Shown in pieces: positions 32,155-44,398 of a DNA stretch of 64,000 nucleotides (position 1 is the stretch's first letter; each line of letters begins with the position of its first letter). The notes below the pieces were generated by a model. It had not been told where the DNA came from and did not search any database. It saw nothing but the letters and a program-made list of their open reading frames with translations. The DNA is taken from contig OY725506.1 in the NCBI GenBank assembly GCA_963281255.1, forward strand, positions 1,655,001-1,719,000. The letters are read 5' to 3'. The stretch is from Aphrocallistes beatrix. Its lineage: Eukaryota > Porifera > Hexactinellida > Sceptrulophora > Aphrocallistidae. The translations under genes and the position numbers were made by a program.

Positions 32155-33165
32155 TAATTCTGTTTAAGATGAAAATATTCATAGTGAAAGTTTAATGCCT
32201 CTATTGAACCCGTGGGACACAAAACACTAAGAAAGCCTACGGAATATTTGGGATACAGATACGTTATGAAATAAACTCTTTACAATGCAAATAGTATTTC
32301 AGGGAGTTTGGATTGAGAATAATATTGAACTGTTAAAGACCTGGTTAGGTGTTAGAATGTCGTTGCATCGATGAAATATTTGTAGAGAATATTAGTATTT
32401 CCGTATTTCTGAAACAAAATTTGGCAACCTTTACTCGTGTCTTCAATTCGCATCAATTGCGCTGACCTAATCCTTGCTTGGTGGAGTTAACGAGAAAGTA
32501 CGCTAGCCATGGCATTTGTATGAAAACTACAATTGGATAGTAGATATATTCTAATCGGACATAAGTATTTGAAATATTGACTATATTTCAAATACTTAGT
32601 ATTTGAAATATTTACTATATTTCAAATACTTAGTATTTGAAATATTTAATATCTTTCATCATAATTAGTGATAAAGTAGGTCTATTCATGAGTGAAATGT
32701 AATCATACTGTTACAGATATTATAATTTCGAAATTCATATTCTACACATTCAAATTACTCAGGTTAGATGCCTTCTATTGATTTATTCACTTCCAAGGTT
32801 AAGATTCGTCAAACTATGCCACTTTGTGCCACTCCTCGTCATCATGTCTAATGGTAATGGGAGTGAAAAGTGACACAAAGTTACATAGATTGATAAAAAT
32901 TCAACTTATGAATGAATATAGCAATAGAAGGCTTCAAACCTGAGTAATTCGTATGTATAGAATATGAATTTGAAATCGAAATTACAGTATCTGTTACAGT
33001 TTGATTACATATCTCTCCACGAATAGACCCACTTTATAACTAGTTATGATGGAAAATAAGGATTTCAAATAGTTTTGTCCGGTAGAGTATAGTACAATAC
33101 ACATATAGAATGGCACATTCACAAGAATCTGTGCACAACATTATTCAAGACTTACATTATGCCTA
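32155..33165 (-). pseudogene. family T pseudogene, truncated and split by a MITE
   Basis: 33108-33165 matches the start of the two functional copies (TGTGCACA.CAT and the leader), and 32155-32548 matches their region up to about the third span. The parts are separated by an inserted TA-flanked element (32549-33087). Indels break the frame and the 3' half is absent. A dead third tandem copy. Confidence 0.75.
32549..33087. mobile_element. MITE B, palindromic, copy 1
   Basis: 539 bp between TA dinucleotides. Ends carry TCGGACATAAGTATTTGAAA and ATTTCAAATAGTTTTGTCCG; most of the element is a long inverted repeat around about 32835. The left end also has three AGTATTTGAAATATT tandem palindromes. 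Inserted into the family T pseudogene. Confidence 0.8.
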
Positions 33166-34124
33166 ACGCTTAGGAGGATACCCGAGCACTGGTGAGTGTA
33201 ACAATCGTAACAAATCAAGATCCGCCATTTTAATCAAATTGGACAGAAATTTGAAAGGGAAATGGCTAATTTTACTGTTTTATTAATTTCAAAATTTACT
33301 AAATATCCTTTAGTCTTCGGTAAATTCAACAATTGCTGTAATTATTCATTTTAAATAGATGATGAGATATTTCATTCACCAATATTCAGCTTCAGATTCT
33401 TAAGTTATAGTTACATCAGCTTGAAATAAACATATAGAATCTTCTAAATTCCAGAATAATCTATTCTTTCTCCCTAAATTACCTAGATTTTAGTAACTCA
33501 TTATATGCCGATTTGCCCCTTATGGACTTTTAATTCTTGCCATTATTTTGCCTGAAGTAAGAACGACTGAGATATTCGAATGCCATAGTAGAAAATGAAT
33601 GAAAGTAGTGAAACACAATATCTTAGCAAAAGAAGTAAAACTCAGACCTGCGGACTTTATCAGAAAAATCCGTGTACATGGAAGAAAATTGTTTTGATTG
33701 ATTTTGATTATAATCCAATAAATGCAAAAATTGAAGATAGAAAGAGACAAACTCACAAAGAAAGTGCTACTCATATAGAGGAGTTACTTCAATCCAAGAT
33801 TATCAAATACATAGTGAATTAACAGAGTCTTCTAAAAGCAAGAATTCATCAACAATTAAGGACAAATCCACACATCCTGGAAATATGTTATAACCCTTGC
33901 CAAACAATAATGTAGATGTTTCAAGTGAAGAGAGAAATCCATCAGTGAAGGAAAAAGATGGAAAAATATTTTCATCTTAAAGGGGAACTTATTCTAGTGG
34001 ACTCAAAATGAAGGATAAATGTATGAAATTGACATTTGTTATTTGCATTATATCTGAGGATCAATCATCAGTGAAGAAATTGGGCATTCGTCAATTGGCA
34101 CCTTCTAAAGGAAAGAGAATATGA
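33166..34124. other. no certain gene; possible remnant upstream of OTU pseudogene
   Basis: AT-rich. Short open stretches near 33595-33822 (+) have no recognisable domain, but may be degraded 5' parts of the OTU gene that follows. Confidence 0.3.
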
Positions 34125-35480
34125 CCAGACGGAAACAGCTTGTTCAGCTCATTGAGTTATATAATTACATAATTACAGATCGTTTTCATAGAGAATTTCG
34201 AGAAACTCTGCTTGAAAACTTGAAAGGGTTGTATTGAGATATTTGCACAATTTATTGCTGCTCACATTATGAATTATTACCTGAATACAGATCCAACACA
34301 GTTGAAGAGTGCATTGCAAACAGTAAGATGCACTTACTTGGTTCATGGGGTACAGACATGGAAACATTTCTTGTAGCTCAATAAATATTAACAACCAACA
34401 TACAGGGTGGGCCATAAGTAACCATCATATTTTAAAATGTCATATCTCCGTCATTTTTCATCCATTTCACATGATTGACCGTTAATTTGAAAGCTATGAG
34501 GATGCTATTTTGTATTTTACTAACCCCAATAGCACTAGGAAGTTATGGCTAGCCTCACAGATCCAGAGAGGGCGAGTATCATCAAATGGTATTATGAAAG
34601 CCAGGGCTCTCTCATCACAACTCAAAGACAGTTTAGGCGTTTCTACAACAGCAGGAAGGCCCCACACCACCATACTATAATAATATCATTAAGAAGCTTG
34701 AGGAGAACAGCACTGTACAGGATTTATCCAGAAAAGGTGCACCAGTCACTGCCAGGACCCCTCAAACATCCGAAAGATGAAGGACAAACTGGCTGATTCT
34801 CCCCACTGTTCCTCAAGAAGGTTGTCAAGAGAGCTCCAATTGTCCAGGACAATGGTCAGAAGGATCCTTCATGAAGATATCAACCTCTTCTCCTACAAAA
34901 TACAGATCTTACAGAAGCAAAATGACCTTCAAAAGGAGAAAAGGCTCATGTCAAGGAATTTGGAGTTTGTTTTTTTTGCCTACTTACAGTCCTGACCTAA
35001 ACCCCTGCGATTTCTACCTTTGGGGGTACCTGAAGGGCAGGGTGTACACTAACCCGGTTCCTAAGACTATTGGTGACCTAAAGAAGAACATAAGAAGAGA
35101 AGTAAGGAAGATCAAGCCTGATACTTTGAAGAAAGTTTCAGAGAATGTACTCACGAGGCTCCAAAAGGTACTCTCCACAAAAGGCAGCTGGATCGAGCAC
35201 ATCATCAATGGTTAAGCTCTACAATAAAAGAAAACAAAATAGCATCCTTTGTACTTTGTGATAATTTTTACCAAACTGATTTATCTCTTTTTGTTTAAAA
35301 ATTGGAGCAATTCAAAGTATGATAGTTACTTATGGCCCACCCTGTGTTTGTATAGAGACAGTCAGAAAAGTTAGAATAAGTTTTCCGGTTGTGGATTTAA
35401 TGACAAAGGGATGTACGTAGGTTAACACATAAAAGGATCTATCTGGGATTGTATCATAGCCATTTCAACCTGTACTCAAC
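34125..35480 (+). pseudogene. OTU-type cysteine protease pseudogene, split by a mariner element
   Basis: Pieces of the OTU fold can be read in shifting frames. PDGNSLFSSLSYIIT (from 34125) corresponds to the DGNCLFRAL active-site motif with catalytic Cys changed to Ser (codon 34137). HREFRETLLENLKGL follows, then AHIMNYYLN, then SKMHLLGSWGTDMETFLVAQ and a stop. After the inserted transposon, CLYRDS resumes at 35346 and YLGLYHSHFNLYS (about 35437-35475) supplies the catalytic-His region. Frameshifts and stops show it is dead. OTU enzymes cleave ubiquitin; many such copies ride on transposons. Confidence 0.7.
34403..35344 (+). mobile_element. internally deleted mariner-like element
   Basis: 942 bp with inverted ends CAGGGTGGGCCATAAGTAAC and GTTACTTATGGCCCACCCTG, TA on the left and TG on the right. 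Fragments of transposase: N-terminal helix-turn-helix region from 34545 (MASLTDPERASIIKWYYES), SSRRLSRELQLSRTMVRRIL at about 34812, and the third catalytic motif SPDLNPCDFYLWGYLKG at about 34990. The DNA for the first two catalytic Asp is missing, so it cannot move itself. It interrupts the OTU pseudogene. Confidence 0.85.
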
Positions 35481-35562
35481 GTAGATAGAGTAGAAAATGC
35501 AAAGTTTTTGAAGACTTGCAGTACATATGATAGAGAAGGCTCAGAAGGGGGATACCTAGCTC

Positions 35563-36063
35563 GGGGACGCTGCATTTGTTCGAATTTTTATGTTGTCACT
35601 TGTTCGAATATCTGATGTTGTCACTTGTTCGACTCTTTCTAAAGGAGTTGTCACTCGTTCGACTTGTTCTTAAAGAGTTCAAGAGTTCAAGTTTTGTTCT
35701 TAAAGAGTTCAAGTTAAATTTCAGAAAAGAATGTGACCAAATGAGCGGAAAAGTAGGCATTTGATGTCGGAAACGTGATAAGAACTGAGTGAAAGTGAGC
35801 ATTTTCAGTTTGAAACCGATTGAAATGGAAAGTGAATTTGGGCATTTTATTCCTCTTCCCTGTGGGGGGGTACAGTGACCTTTTCAGAAAGGAATGTGAC
35901 CAAATGAGCGGAAAAGTAGGCATTTGATGTCGGAAACGTGATACAACCTTTAGAAACAGAGTCGAACAAGTGACAACTCCTCCAAAAACAGAGTCGAACT
36001 AGTGACAACATCAGATATTCGAACAAGTGACAACATAAAAATTCGAAAAAATGTATGCGCCTC
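35563..36063. mobile_element. MULE-like miniature element with terminal subrepeats
   Basis: 501 bp. Inverted ends are built from repeated TTGTCACTTGTTCGA words and flanked by an exact 9-bp duplication ACCTAGCTC (35554-35562, 36064-36072), the size typical of Mutator-like transposons. A 57-bp segment is directly repeated inside (35724 and 35886). The core (GAGCATTTTCAGTTTGAAA) resembles that of the element at 44399. Confidence 0.8.
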
Positions 36064-36271
36064 ACCTAGCTCCATTATTTTTCGAGTACTTAGATATACG
36101 TAGTTTATAAATTTCCTTTATTAATATAGTGCTTAGTTACTTTTTTTGTCGATTTGCAACATGCTTATTGCTAAATTCAGATTCACTATTAATTTTTAAT
36201 TTTTGATGCTAGATTATGGCACTCAACAAATTTCAGACAAATTGATAGACAATTGACTGATATATTAAGTA

Positions 36272-36658
36272 CAGGCCCGGCAGAAGCACTTTTCATTTGG
36301 TCGGGCCCAAAGCTAAAATTATTTTTTTAACAGTATTTCCTGATTCAGATAGGAAATATTTAATGCATATTATACACACGTATGATGCAATAGAATTTTT
36401 TTCGATTTAATAATATTTTAATCAACATTACTTGATTGAACAGTCAGTTGATTTATAAATACAAACAATCTGCGAAATCGTCCGAAGTCACAGAGAGACG
36501 GGTATAATTATCACGAACACGAACACGAATATGGTTCGTGTTCGTGTTGTGTTCGTGTTGTGTTCGCCGAGCTCCAATGTAAACAGCATGCGCTAGATAC
36601 AGAAAAATCGTTATCGACATAAATATTCGAGCTCAATTTTTGGTCGGGCCCGGGCCTG
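36272..36658. mobile_element. hAT-like MITE
   Basis: 387 bp; ends CAGGCCCGGC and GGTCGGGCCCGGGCCTG; possible 5-bp duplication AAGTA. Contains an inverted (CGAACA)n hexamer block at 36510-36570. Confidence 0.6.
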
Positions 36659-39205
36659 AAGTATGATGTTGTACTCATATTTGGCTGCTGGAATTCGCTA
36701 CTAACTTCACACTCGTCGAATTTTGTGTGTATTTTTTGCAAAATAATTCTTTCTTCACAGGTTCACGAGTCTTTTTTGCTTTTATTGAATCTAGAAGATC
36801 ACTCCATTGGAGTGGCATGGGCGATATACCTCGTGAAAGCATTTACGTGAAATCCCTAACATTTTAGGAAATTCATGTAATTTTTGGAATTTTACTGAAT
36901 TCCTAATCTACAGACTATTTACTTCAACTCCAACATTTTTACTCAGAATGTGTACTGTTCTGTGTTAGAGTACTGTATGTGATCATCCCAACGATATTTC
37001 GAGGTCATCCTCCCATGATCTACTGTCGGGATTGGGACAGCTAAATTATGTCCAACTGTCCCAGTTTGGAGGTTGGAGTACATCGTGATTTCATAAAATT
37101 ATTCTGTCTTTAAGTAAAGAATTCGGTAAATTCCTAGATATTTCAGTCAATTAATAAAGTATGTACCTGCATAAATATTAATTATAATGGGCCGTATCCA
37201 CCGGTCCAGTTGGTCCGGTTCCAACCTGACCACTTTTTAGTCCCAACCGGATCACTTCATACCTGCTACCTACAGCCTGGTTACATGATTTTCCGGAAAT
37301 ATTCAGGGATTTGGCGTAATCAATGGTTTCATCAGACACGGTACAGTGTCATCGAAAGCATCATTCCAATTTCCAAGGAGCAAGCTTATTAATAGCATGT
37401 GGTTGCTACATAGAGCTACATATTTATAGAAGTGTGATGCTAATTTATTAGTTATCCAATTAGATTCTCAAATATTTTTAATGTATATTATTAAATAAGC
37501 GCTCACAAACCTAAATATGTCATGATGATCTCGATATTTCGCTGAAAATTGTGGGTCATTTTTAGTAAGCTAGCGCTGACTTCAGTGATATTTGCAATTA
37601 AGTATTGGTAATTCTTTAACACCTCAATACCAGAGAAAACCTTGATCATCGATTGGAAATACAATTGAGATCAAATGGTATTTTTAAATGACATAATAAT
37701 TGTTGTGTTCTTGTACTGATGACATACTCTGCAAGGAAAAAAAGATGGGCATAAGTAGTATTTTAGTGGGACATTGAGTTATTTAGTAGGACATAGTATA
37801 TTTGTATTAGTCCTATACACTGAAAAGCGGGACAATTCCACATGTTGGAACATTTTCGCGGCATTCAACATATGTCCGAAAAAGCGGGACGTCCGCCAAA
37901 ATCAGGACAGTTGCAAGTATGGGATGGCCTAAAGCTGTTTTATGAATATGTTCTAATAAGCACTGGAGGTTATAATCAATATATATTATCAAGAGATAAA
38001 TTTCATAGTTACAAATCAGGATCATCCTACCTCCCAGAAAATACTGGTTATGGTCATAAGCGACTTTTCAATTTCATTTTCTACCTTGATAAAATAATTT
38101 GGTTATATAAGCCGCACTGGAAATATTTCATTATTGATTTTAATCTAAACATGGTAAATTACTACTATTTAGCATTGCATACTAAATATGTTATGATGAT
38201 TGCAAACTTTGTGTGAAAGTTTTACAGACATGGAGTCTGAATCTCGGAATTAAATAATGGTGTGACATTTATTCCCGTATTCATAATTCAATATCAATTC
38301 ATCACAGAGTGCATTCCTAGTTACTGTTACCCTAGTTACACCAAGCAATACAGTGCTATAATAAGCGCTTGTTTGTATACTGTTCCCTAGTTACAAAGTG
38401 TTAGTTCTATAAACAATCACAATATGCTCTTCCTATCTAACCAATTGCAAAGCATACAGTATATAGGCAGAGATATCCTGGACTTGTAATTCCAATCATT
38501 TGCGATTGATATTTACTTCTTCTATCTATGTCGCTTGTGCCGACTTTACGGGGACATTATTTTCGAATTTATTCGACTTTATTTGATAATCTCTTTTTTT
38601 TGCTATTAGCTCTAACAATCAAATTCTACAAATTGATCACTCAGAATCTGATATTTGTTTTTTTCGATATCTCAACTGATATTTTTTATTCCTCAATCAT
38701 GCGTCTCAGAGAGCGGAGAGGAATTACTCGGATCTCTAATTGTATGGTTGATCATGAACAGAATCCCAAAAGCTCAAACTTGGCAAATTTGAATTCGGCT
38801 GCCAAGTAAGTGTTTTTCTCATTTTAATTAACCATTCTCAATTTTTGCTTCCTCCTACATTACTGTTTCAACCCTTGAGTATCTTTGTGTATGTGCACGA
38901 TAAACAATTGGTCGCTTCATTCTCTTTGTTAATTTTTCTGGAATAGCATACCGCGGCGATAGTTTAGAACCCCAAAATACTGAAATTATAATCCCGAGTC
39001 GCTCCTGACCACATCGAAAATATAATGGAATAGTATTCCTTAAGAAAAGCTGCTTGCCGCAGTCGTACAATTTAGGACTCGATTGAATTCTGAAGTTAAG
39101 ACCACGGCTGTATTGTATAATGTGCTATATAATTGATAATCAAGGAAAACTTCAACCAAATTTGCTGATTAGTTAGTTATTGGCAATTTAAAATGTATCA
39201 GAGCA

Positions 39206-39235
<30 letters not shown>
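36659..39235. other. intergenic, repeat fragments, no certain gene
   Basis: 37741-37815 shares GGGCATAAGTAGTATTTTAG words with 27720-27760, an old repeat. At 38528-38808 an open stretch ends at a good donor (CCAA|GTAAGTG), but no domain or partner exon is visible. Nothing else coding is recognised. Confidence 0.35.
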
Positions 39236-39238
<3 letters not shown>

Positions 39239-39720
39239 AAGCGCGATTCGCTTGCTTGTGCTGCGCGGCTGGCGGACACAAAGTGTCCGCCGGAGGCACC
39301 CTTCGGGTGCCAGGGCTCACAATGATTAATTATAAGGGAGATAACCTCTCTAAATACGTCTGTCCTCCTACTGATATAATCGATATCACTCGAAAAATCA
39401 TCAGATTTGTCAGTTTTTAATTTTTGATGCGTAATGATTACGTCATAACAGGGTGATGAGTCATCATTTTTTGATGAAAGTTGTATCATATTTGAGATAT
39501 ATTAATATACACATTCTATTAAAATTTCAGCCTTCTATCACCTAAAATGGCTGAGTTTGTCGAAAAACTGAAATTTCTAATTAAAAGGTGATGATGACGT
39601 CATAATTCGATGATGAGTCGATATTTTCGTCTGAGGTCAGAACTTAGTTGGACCAAAAGACTCCCACATGCCAAAAATTAGCTTTTTGTGCCTGGCAATT
39701 TCTTCATAGTAAGGATTATT
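39236..39720 (+). repeat. dispersed repeat A, copy 3
   Basis: Begins directly after a (TTA)n run with ACAAGCGCGATTCGCTTGCT. Has perfect hairpins GCGGACACAAAGTGTCCGC and GGCACCCTTCGGGTGCC, two GACGTCA sites and a TGATGAGTCATCA site. Confidence 0.8.
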
Positions 39721-39734
39721 ATTAATTTGCTTAT

Positions 39735-39877
39735 TAGCAATATTGCTATATTAGCAACGAATTTCCAAGTTCAAAGTGTATGTTTTGTATTAATTCTGTT
39801 CCCTTATTAGCAACTTCGCGTATTAGCAAACTTTTCGTGAGCAAAACCGTTGCTATTAAGCGAATTTCACTGTACAA
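39735..39877. repeat. Tigger/pogo-like end, copy 1
   Basis: TTATTAGCAA...CGCGTATTAGCAA...TAAGCGAATTTCACTGTA matches 51895-52045. The TAAGCGAA...CTGTA ending is typical of pogo-type transposon termini. Confidence 0.5.
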
Positions 39878-40287
39878 TTATTGTGATCTCTAATAATTAA
39901 TATTGATGAATACTCGTTAAATTCAGAATTTTTAGCGTTTTTGCAACATTTATGATTCTGATCCATATCCATGAATGACGAATATTTTGCTCTTTGAATA
40001 GCCATAATTTGGGATAGACGCCTTGGATTCAATTTATTTGTTTAATATAATTGGACTCTGTATAGGAAGAAGAAATAAACAAGAGGTCACTCGACATGAT
40101 TTGGATCTTTTTTTACCTATAAAAATATTGTACTCTTGAGCCTTGACTACCTACCTATCATTCACTAAGATGAAAATTTTTTATTTTGATAAAATATTAT
40201 TGAAAATTTATAAATCTACTTGGTCAATACAGATTCAATATAGAACGTTATAATTGTTCCCAAACAAGTTTTTTGTGTACATATATA

Positions 40288-40763
40288 CTACCCGGACAAA
40301 AGTATTTGCACACTTCATTATCTTACGTGCATTTAATACTAAAATGGGTCTATTCATGAAGATTAAAACTCCGAAACGGTAAGTGATACAACTAATCGGG
40401 TTTCAAATTCGAAATCTTCGCATTCGAATTAGTTATTGTAGGATATTTCTAATCAATTACTAATTCCCAATTATTTCAAATTATCAATCACTGCCACCTT
40501 GTGCTACATATGTCCCTTTTTATCACTATACATTATGGTGATGTACTACCCCTTGTGCCACAGGTTGATAATTTTACTCATTGAGTTGAGCCATTTGTTA
40601 GAAATCTTCAACTATTACTAATTCGAATGTGAAGATTTCGAATCTTAAATCAGACTCTTAATAGCTCTTAGAGTTTGAATACTTTTCCCTTCATGAAAAG
40701 ATCAATTTAGTACTATTTGTATGGGGAAGAATATAGTGTTCAAATACTTTTGTCCGGTTAGTG
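40288..40763. mobile_element. MITE B, copy 2
   Basis: 476 bp between TA dinucleotides; ends CTACCCGGACAAAAGTATTTG and CAAATACTTTTGTCCGGTTAG (20-21 bp, complementary). Most of the length is an imperfect palindrome (TTCGAATTAGT.. / ..ACTAATTCGAA). Confidence 0.8.
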
Positions 40764-40790
40764 TATATCGACTATTATATAGGACTAATA

Positions 40791-40912
40791 CAGCGGTTTT
40801 CAACATGTTTTGGCTGTGGACCCCCCTATAGCAATTTTTCTATATTCTGTGGACCCCCTGATATCTTTTGTGGTCACTAAGGGGTCCATGGACTCCAGGT
40901 TGGGAGCCACTG
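40791..40912. mobile_element. hAT MITE
   Basis: 122 bp; ends CAGCGGTTTTCAAC and GTTGGGAGCCACTG; target octamers GACTAATA (40783) and GACTAATG (40913), seven of eight alike. The TGGACCCCC words resemble the element at 20604 in style. Confidence 0.75.
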
Positions 40913-40989
40913 GACTAATGTGTGGTGTTGGAGTATTTCGGTTATTTGGGCTAGATGTTTTGATTTTGTCATAGTCAGTATGTTTGAAC

Positions 40990-41391
40990 GGAGCGCTCTC
41001 AATTGTCCGACTCTTTATGTTGTCATTTGTTAGAATTTCATATGTTGTCAATTGTCCGACTCGTATTTAGCTATGTTGTCGAACACTTGATTCTTTCCCA
41101 TACAAATAATACTAAATTAATAGATAATTCGTTGCCATCATGTATGATTAAAATGGGCGTATGTGGAATAAGGTGTCACTGATTGATAATTACAAAAATT
41201 TAGGAATGAATGATTAAGTAGAAAAATTAACCTTTTGACTAATTTGAATGCGTATTATTCGAATCTGGAATCCGATTAGCTGTATCCCATACCGTTTAGA
41301 AGGAACCCTCTTCATAAATAGACCCATTTTACTTGTTGTACAATTCGTATGTAAAATAATGAAGTTTTCAAATACCTTTGTCCCCTTAGTG
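40990..41391. repeat. MULE-arm relic and MITE B fragment
   Basis: 40995-41080 has TTGTCCGACT/ATGTTGTC subrepeats like the element at 35563. 41095-41391 is a 5'-truncated MITE B ending TTTGTCCCCTTAGTG, directly followed by TA and the Tc1 element. Confidence 0.55.
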
Positions 41392-41393
41392 TA

Positions 41394-42777
41394 CAGTTTG
41401 TCCCATAATTATTGTTACACTCGAGACGCTCACTAAATCCCTTCAAATTCCAACATAACATAAGATTTGGAAGTAATAATGCATTAATCTTATTACCAGA
41501 ACGGTATTGTTCAATAATTAATACTATACCCATTATTTTCTATGACTAACTTGCATCTGCACTTCATTGACTTGTAATATGGTTCTAAGAATTCCGGAGT
41601 TATAGATTCCCATAGTTCGAGCAGCTCCGACTTAAGTTCCTCTAAAGTTCGAAAACGATTCCTCGATAACTTCTGTTTTAGCCAGGCGAATAAGTTCTCA
41701 ATAGGATTGATATCTGGACTTTGACTGGGCCAATCCATAATATGTTTCTTCATATTTTGACACATCCATGTCTTCGCCACACGAGATGTGTGTTTGGGTC
41801 ATTATCTTGATTGAGAATCCAACTATCCCCATGGAATGCTCTCGCCTGATCGAGTAAATGCCACTTGAGTATTTCAACAAAGAATTGACCATCCAAGTTT
41901 CGTGTGAAAACACACAAAGGAAAGGTGCCCATCGATGAGAAAGCAGCCCAAATATGCAGTTTGGGTGAATGTTTCACCGTCGGAATAATGGAAGTTTTCT
42001 TACCCTTTGTCCACATTCGTAACTTTCCATTTCGTAGCCAAAAAGAAGCCTCGTCGCTGAAAACAACACGATACCAGTGTTTATTCATATTTTGTTTAGT
42101 CCATTCCATCCTAAAGAGTCTGGTTTTTTTTCAGATAGCATGGGGACACGCTTGGCAATAGGCTTACTATAACCCATGTCTTTCAAGCACCGATAGACAG
42201 TGCTCTTAGACACCTCCAAACCTCGCTTCTGGCTTATTTCTGACGCAATTTCACGAACTGGCTTCTGTTTGTCATGCTGAACATATCGTGCGCAACTATA
42301 ACTGATTTTATTCCTAACATTGGACGGTCTACCTGCACCTTTCTGGTGTTTCAAAGGTCCATTCTCTTCAAAACGTTTCTTCACACGGTATACAGTAAGC
42401 CGAGACACCCCAACATCTTTGGAAATTTTTGAAATGCATGATATTCCACTGTTCAGAAGTGTTGTTATTTGTTTCCTTTTCTCTTGAGTCATTGTATCTA
42501 ATATCACATGAATGAAACGATTATTCAACGTAAAAAGTTATAAATATTTAGGATAAGAGAAATTGTGATTGGTCACCAAGTGATGACGTCAAATTTCGAA
42601 ATTTCAAAAAATGAATTGCGTCATCAAATTTTTAATACCGATAAAATTTGATATAAGTCCTAAATAGATAAAAAAACAAAAGCTGGAGCAATTAAAAGAG
42701 GCAGAGACATGTAGTGGTAAAACATACTTTATGGTTGACATTTAATTTATGTGTAACAATAATCATGGGACAAACTG
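41394..42777 (-). mobile_element. Tc1-like transposon, full length
   Basis: 1,384 bp; inverted ends CAGTTTGTCCCATAATTATT and its near-complement GGGACAAACTG; TA on both sides. Encodes one broken transposase. Confidence 0.9.
41511..42528 (-). pseudogene. Tc1 transposase with two frameshifts
   Basis: The best start is the Met at 42493 (MTQEKRKQITTLL). An N-terminal paired-type helix-turn-helix (VSRLTVYRVKKRF; GRPSN) is followed by catalytic motifs VVFSDEASF (first Asp), NQDNDPNTH (second Asp) and SPDINPIENLFAWLK (Glu). The frame shifts once near 42100 and again near 41770; otherwise the protein is complete to its end at 41511. Inactive as it stands, but young enough to read throughout. Confidence 0.88.
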
Positions 42778-42832
42778 TATATACATATTTTCACACCTTT
42801 TGAAAAAAATCTTATTTTAAGCTAAGAGCGAG

Positions 42833-43212
42833 CAGGACTGGATTCGGTTAGCCGGTTAACCGCCGCCGATGTCAGTTAGTGTCTATCAAAATTTGTGATC
42901 GGTTAACCGAATGGTAAAGCTTACATACTAATTCTGGCTTGTTTTAAGGTCTGGGAGACTTGAGATGAAGTAACACACTCAAATGAGGTAATCTACCATC
43001 AAAAATCCAGACAAATGGTGATTTTGTTGGTAATTTGAACCTCCGTAAGATAAAACATAATATAAATTGATGAGTATGCATATTAATCTAGTTTATCTGT
43101 CGAGAAATTTGCATTTTGTTGTTGTTGTTACATTATCTTTCCAATCGGTTAACCGACATAAGAAATACAATAGTAGCCGAAGCTTCAAATCGGTTAACCA
43201 ACACCAGCCCTG
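42833..43212. mobile_element. hAT-like MITE
   Basis: 380 bp; CAGGACTGGATTCGGTTAG at the left, CGGTTAACCAACACCAGCCCTG-type right end; duplication GAGCGAG (42826-42832, 43213-43219). CGGTTAACCG palindromes recur inside. Confidence 0.75.
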
Positions 43213-43674
43213 GAGCGAGCACACGGCTAATCTAAGGTGTTTTAATATGTAGATGATTTTCAACTTTTAAAGTCATATTATGAATATTTGATTAGTTATT
43301 AACATATTGATATACGTATACATGTTTTCACACCTTTTAAAAAAATCAAGCTAAAAGTGAGCTCTCAACTGCTAATATAGGGTATTTTAATATGTAGATT
43401 CCAAATTCCACACTTAGAATGCTCTAAAATGAGTATTTCCCGATGTATTCAGATATTCACATTTCATGTTCCTTTGAATCACTTCCTGGAGCTGCATTAT
43501 TGGTCTGTCGACCGACATTTGTAATTTGTTAATATTTAGAATAAATGTGACTCAAAAATGCTTGATAGATATTATGATTCATAGAGGGGTAGCTAAATCT
43601 TTTAACATGATTATATACACAAAGTTTTTAGGGGTGTAGATTCCGAATATCATATTTTCAGGTACAGTGGAACC

Positions 43675-44179
43675 CCGGAATTACGGCCACCCTTGGGACC
43701 GAGAAAAATGGCCGTAATTCTGAAAATTTTTGTAAGAAACCATATTCCATTAATATTAACCATACTATGCTAATTATAACAAGCTAATACATAAATTTTA
43801 GTTCAAAAATGCATCTAGTGTTGATTGTTTGCAATCTGAAAAACCATTAATAAACGTATGAATTTCTTACTGATTAATATGATTTGCATTTATATGTATA
43901 CGTTATACAATTGAGTGTGTTGTTATTGAATTGTCAAGAAATTGTTTTCGTTTTCAAACCTGCAATAATGATTCCCTATTGTTAAGATTGGCCGTAATTC
44001 TGAGGTTAACATAGGGTTTCGTTCCAAAAAGGATGGCCGTAATTCGGAATAGCGGGGTGGCCGGAATTCTGAAGCAAATTAAAGTTAATGTCTATTGTAA
44101 GCTGTCCGGGACTTCGAAAAGTGGCCGTTATATCGGGGTGGCCGCTATTCCGTGGTGGCCGTTAAGCGGGGTTCAACTG
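43675..44179. mobile_element. pogo-like MITE
   Basis: 505 bp between TA dinucleotides; ends CAGTGGAACCCCGGAATTAC and GCGGGGTTCAACTG; repeated TGGCCGTAATTC words inside. Inserted in an array unit (AGATTCCGAATATCATATTT). Confidence 0.8.
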
Positions 44180-44192
44180 TATATATGATAAA

Positions 44193-44340
44193 CAAGCGCG
44201 CTTCGCTTGCTTGTGCTGCGCGGATGGCGGACACTTTGTGTCCGCCGGAGGCGACCTTTGGGCGCCTGTGGTCACCATTGATTAATTATAAGGGAAATGA
44301 CATCTCTAAATACGTCTGACCATAGCCTACTATAATAAGG
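44193..44340 (+). repeat. dispersed repeat A, 5' part only
   Basis: Has the hairpin end (AAGCGCGCTTCGCTTGCTTG; GCGGACACTTTGTGTCCGC), then stops after TACGTCTGAC. Truncated copy. Confidence 0.7.
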
Positions 44341-44398
44341 CCTCAGAGTAACTTGCGAATTTGGCACTAGGGATGCAGTAGAAGATGGTTGAAGAAAT

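Noticed and set aside
38528..38809. Frame ending at a good donor as a first exon
   Set aside because: Good GTAAGT donor but no domain, no acceptor partner and low-complexity N-terminus; too weak to call.
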